Assembly (NCBI GenBank): GCA_021808035.1
Contig: JAKBCG010000104.1
Location: 1 to 8,042 of the forward strand
Direction: 5' to 3'
From: Pseudomonadota bacterium
Lineage (GTDB): Bacteria > Pseudomonadota > Gammaproteobacteria > Steroidobacterales > Steroidobacteraceae
DNA: 8,042 nucleotides
Made by a program: the position numbers and the translations under genes. Positions 6,807-8,042 of this stretch are shown here, piece after piece. The stretch's first letter is position 1. Each line of letters opens with the position of its first letter. Under the pieces are notes generated by a model. That model was not told where the DNA came from and did not search any database. It was given only the letters and a program-made list of their open reading frames with translations.

Positions 6807-6825
6807 CAGGACTAAAATAGTCCTG
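6807..6825. promoter_or_regulatory. IscR-like (Rrf2) operator palindrome
   Basis: CAGGACTAAAATAGTCCTG has perfect 8-nt arms around AAA. The inner 13 bp fit the core of the E. coli IscR type-1 consensus (GACTRWWWYAGTC) at every position; the outer flanks mostly do not fit. It lies 47 nt upstream of the Rrf2-family regulator gene, where autoregulation is expected, and also faces the mla operon. Binding by the encoded regulator is inferred. Confidence 0.72.
6813..6818 (+). promoter_or_regulatory. Possible -10 element of the suf regulator promoter
   Basis: TAAAAT differs from the TATAAT consensus at one position and lies inside the palindrome, so a bound repressor would block it. It predicts transcription from about 6825 and a leader of about 47 nt. 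No good -35 hexamer is seen at 16-18 nt spacing, so the assignment is tentative. Confidence 0.35.
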
Positions 6826-6871
6826 GTTCGGGCACCGAAGGCCCGCGCATCCGATAATCCGGAGTCTGCCG

Positions 6872-7336
6872 ATGCTGCGAATGGGGAAAATGACCGACTA
6901 CGCGACCGTCGTGCTCGCGGCGCTCGCCGACGATCCCGCGCGGCAGTGCGCGACCGCGGATCTCGCCGTGCGCACCGAATTGAGCCCGCCGACCGTGAGC
7001 AAGGTGCTGAAGGCCCTGCAACGCGCCGGCATGGTGCATTCGGCGCGGGGCACGCGCGGCGGTTACCGGCTCGCGCGCCCGCCCGACGAGATCACCGCGG
7101 CCGAGATCCTCGACGTATTCGAAGGACCGATCGCGATCACCGAGTGCAGCACCCCGGCGAGCCAGTGCGGGATCGAGAAGCGCTGCCGCGTCGGGACGGC
7201 CTGGCAGCGGATCAACGAGGCGATCCGGCGCGAACTCGAGGACGTCACCCTGCGCGAACTCCTCGCTCCCGAGCCGCCGACCCTGCGCGGCGGCTCGCTC
7301 GCGACCCGGATCCGCATCGTCGCGGCCCGGCTCTGA
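6872..7336 (+). CDS. Rrf2-family SUF-system regulator, IscR-related Fe-S transcription factor
   Basis: This 154-residue protein is an Rrf2-type winged helix-turn-helix regulator placed directly before sufB. The opening MLRMGKMTDYA is typical of the SUF regulators of Xanthomonas-like bacteria. The recognition helix is in SPPTVSKVLKALQRAG (38-53) and the wing in GTRGGYRLARP (60-70). Three cysteines, C92, C99 and C105, correspond to the IscR cluster ligands, so it probably binds a [2Fe-2S] cluster and reports Fe-S status. Their spacing (six then five residues between) differs by one from E. coli IscR (five and five). The ATG has GGAG (6861-6864) 7 nt upstream; M4 and M7 are weaker starts. It lies 28 nt before sufB and probably heads the suf operon. 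The palindrome at 6807-6825 suggests autoregulation. The family is secure; the cluster type is inferred. Confidence 0.92.
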   Translation: MLRMGKMTDYATVVLAALADDPARQCATADLAVRTELSPPTVSKVLKALQRAGMVHSARGTRGGYRLARPPDEITAAEILDVFEGPIAITECSTPASQCGIEKRCRVGTAWQRINEAIRRELEDVTLRELLAPEPPTLRGGSLATRIRIVAARL

Positions 7337-7364
7337 TCCCTTCCCGCCCTCACGGAACGCCATC

Positions 7365-8042
7365 GTGTCCAGCACCCCCCCCGACGTCGAAACCCTGTTG
7401 AGCCGCAAGTACCAGCACGGCTTCGTGACCGACATCGAATCGGACAGTCTCCCGCCCGGTCTCGACGAGGCGACGGTGACCTTCATCTCGCGCCGGAAGC
7501 GTGAACCGCAGTTCCTGCTCGATTGGCGCCTGAAGGCGTACCGGCATTGGCTGACCCTGCGCGAGCCGTCCTGGGCGACGGTGCGCCACCCGCCGATCGA
7601 CTACCAGTCGATCTCGTATTATTCCGCGCCGCGCGCACCCGCGAACGCGCCGAAGAGCATCGACGAGGTGGACCCGAAGCTGCTCGCGACCTACGAGAAG
7701 CTCGGGATCCCGCTGCACGAGCGGGCCCGGCTCGCCGGTGTCGCGGTGGACGCGGTTTTCGACAGCGTATCCGTCGCGACGACCTTCAAGGACAAGCTCG
7801 CGAAGGCCGGGGTGATCTTCTGCTCGTTCTCGGATGCGGTCCGCGATCACCCGGCGCTGGTGGAACGCTACCTCGGAACCGTCGTCCCGCCCGGCGACAA
7901 CTTCTTCGCCGCGCTGAATTCCGCGGTGTTCTCCGACGGTTCTTTCGTGTACGTGCCCGCGGGCGTGCGCTGTCCGATGGAGCTGTCGACCTATTTCCGG
8001 ATCAACGCGGCGAAGACGGGCCAGTTCGAGCGCACCTTGATC
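7365..8042 (+). CDS. sufB: SufB, Fe-S cluster assembly scaffold subunit, 3' end outside window
   Basis: The first 226 residues of SufB are present and the frame is open to the last base; E. coli SufB has 495 residues, so somewhat over half is missing. SufB, with SufC and SufD, forms the SufBC2D scaffold that builds Fe-S clusters from SufS/SufE-derived sulfur. Recognisable segments are LSRKYQHGFVTDIESDSLPPG (12-32), KLGIPLHERARLAGVAVDAVFDS near residues 113-136, PPGDNFFAALNSAVFSDGSF and VPAGVRCPMELSTYFRIN ending near residue 214. The conserved cysteine expected in the following LEGC-type motif lies beyond the window. The start is GTG at 7365, with GGAA (7354-7357) 7 nt upstream; no nearby ATG fits. 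A run of eight C residues follows at 7375-7382. It is co-directional with the Rrf2 regulator, 28 nt downstream, as expected for one suf operon. Confidence 0.95.
   Translation, partial: MSSTPPDVETLLSRKYQHGFVTDIESDSLPPGLDEATVTFISRRKREPQFLLDWRLKAYRHWLTLREPSWATVRHPPIDYQSISYYSAPRAPANAPKSIDEVDPKLLATYEKLGIPLHERARLAGVAVDAVFDSVSVATTFKDKLAKAGVIFCSFSDAVRDHPALVERYLGTVVPPGDNFFAALNSAVFSDGSFVYVPAGVRCPMELSTYFRINAAKTGQFERTLI

Larger units (their letters stand above)
6587..6871. other. Divergent intergenic control region between mlaF and the suf regulator
   Basis: This 285-nt stretch without an established gene separates two divergent operons and must hold promoters for at least the suf side. From left to right it contains the mlaF leader with the mini-ORF and hairpin, a stretch around 6640-6780 in which I see no clear signal, the IscR-like palindrome at 6807-6825, a small TTCGG/CCGAA inverted repeat at 6827-6839 and the GGAG ribosome site at 6861-6864. 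No convincing sigma-70 -35/-10 pair is visible for the mla direction. Confidence 0.8.

Noticed and set aside
6853..6858. GATAAT as a -10 element for the suf regulator
   Set aside because: Transcription would start near 6865, after the GGAG ribosome site and only a few bases from the ATG, and there is no matching -35.

Overview
The window is a GC-rich bacterial chromosome segment densely packed with housekeeping genes. The gene content fits a Gram-negative gammaproteobacterium. An mlaFEDCB phospholipid-transport operon, a separate mlaA lipoprotein, a BepA-like periplasmic M48 protease and an Rrf2-regulated SUF operon of the type seen in Xanthomonadales-like lineages all point that way. The order or genus cannot be settled from the sequence alone. 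There is no sign of a phage, insertion sequence, CRISPR array, tRNA or rRNA.

Positions 1-3413 read rightward. They hold the 3' part of a PIN-PhoH ATPase, then a BepA/YfgC-type M48 metalloprotease with TPR repeats, and then, after a 23-nt gap, the outer-membrane lipoprotein MlaA. A perfect hairpin at 3421-3444 separates this block from a convergent leftward operon.

Positions 3457-6586 read leftward in the order mlaF-mlaE-mlaD-mlaC-mlaB. Neighbouring genes overlap by 4, 4 or 1 nt or are 10 nt apart, so the operon looks translationally coupled. MlaFEDB is the inner-membrane ABC/MCE complex, MlaC the periplasmic carrier, and MlaA (encoded on the facing strand) the outer-membrane partner. The full MlaA-F pathway therefore lies within 4 kb, split over two convergent transcripts, with a protease likely to act in outer-membrane quality control alongside mlaA.

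Positions 6587-6871 form a divergent control region. It carries a 19-bp palindrome whose central 13 bp match the core of the E. coli IscR type-1 operator and cover a TAAAAT hexamer. To its right lie an Rrf2-family SUF regulator with three conserved cysteines and the 5' half of sufB, which has a GTG start and runs off the window.

I found no clearly new biological system. The best leads are regulatory: the IscR-like operator in a promoter region shared by suf and mla, and a possible leader peptide with a GC-rich hairpin just ahead of the GTG start of mlaF.
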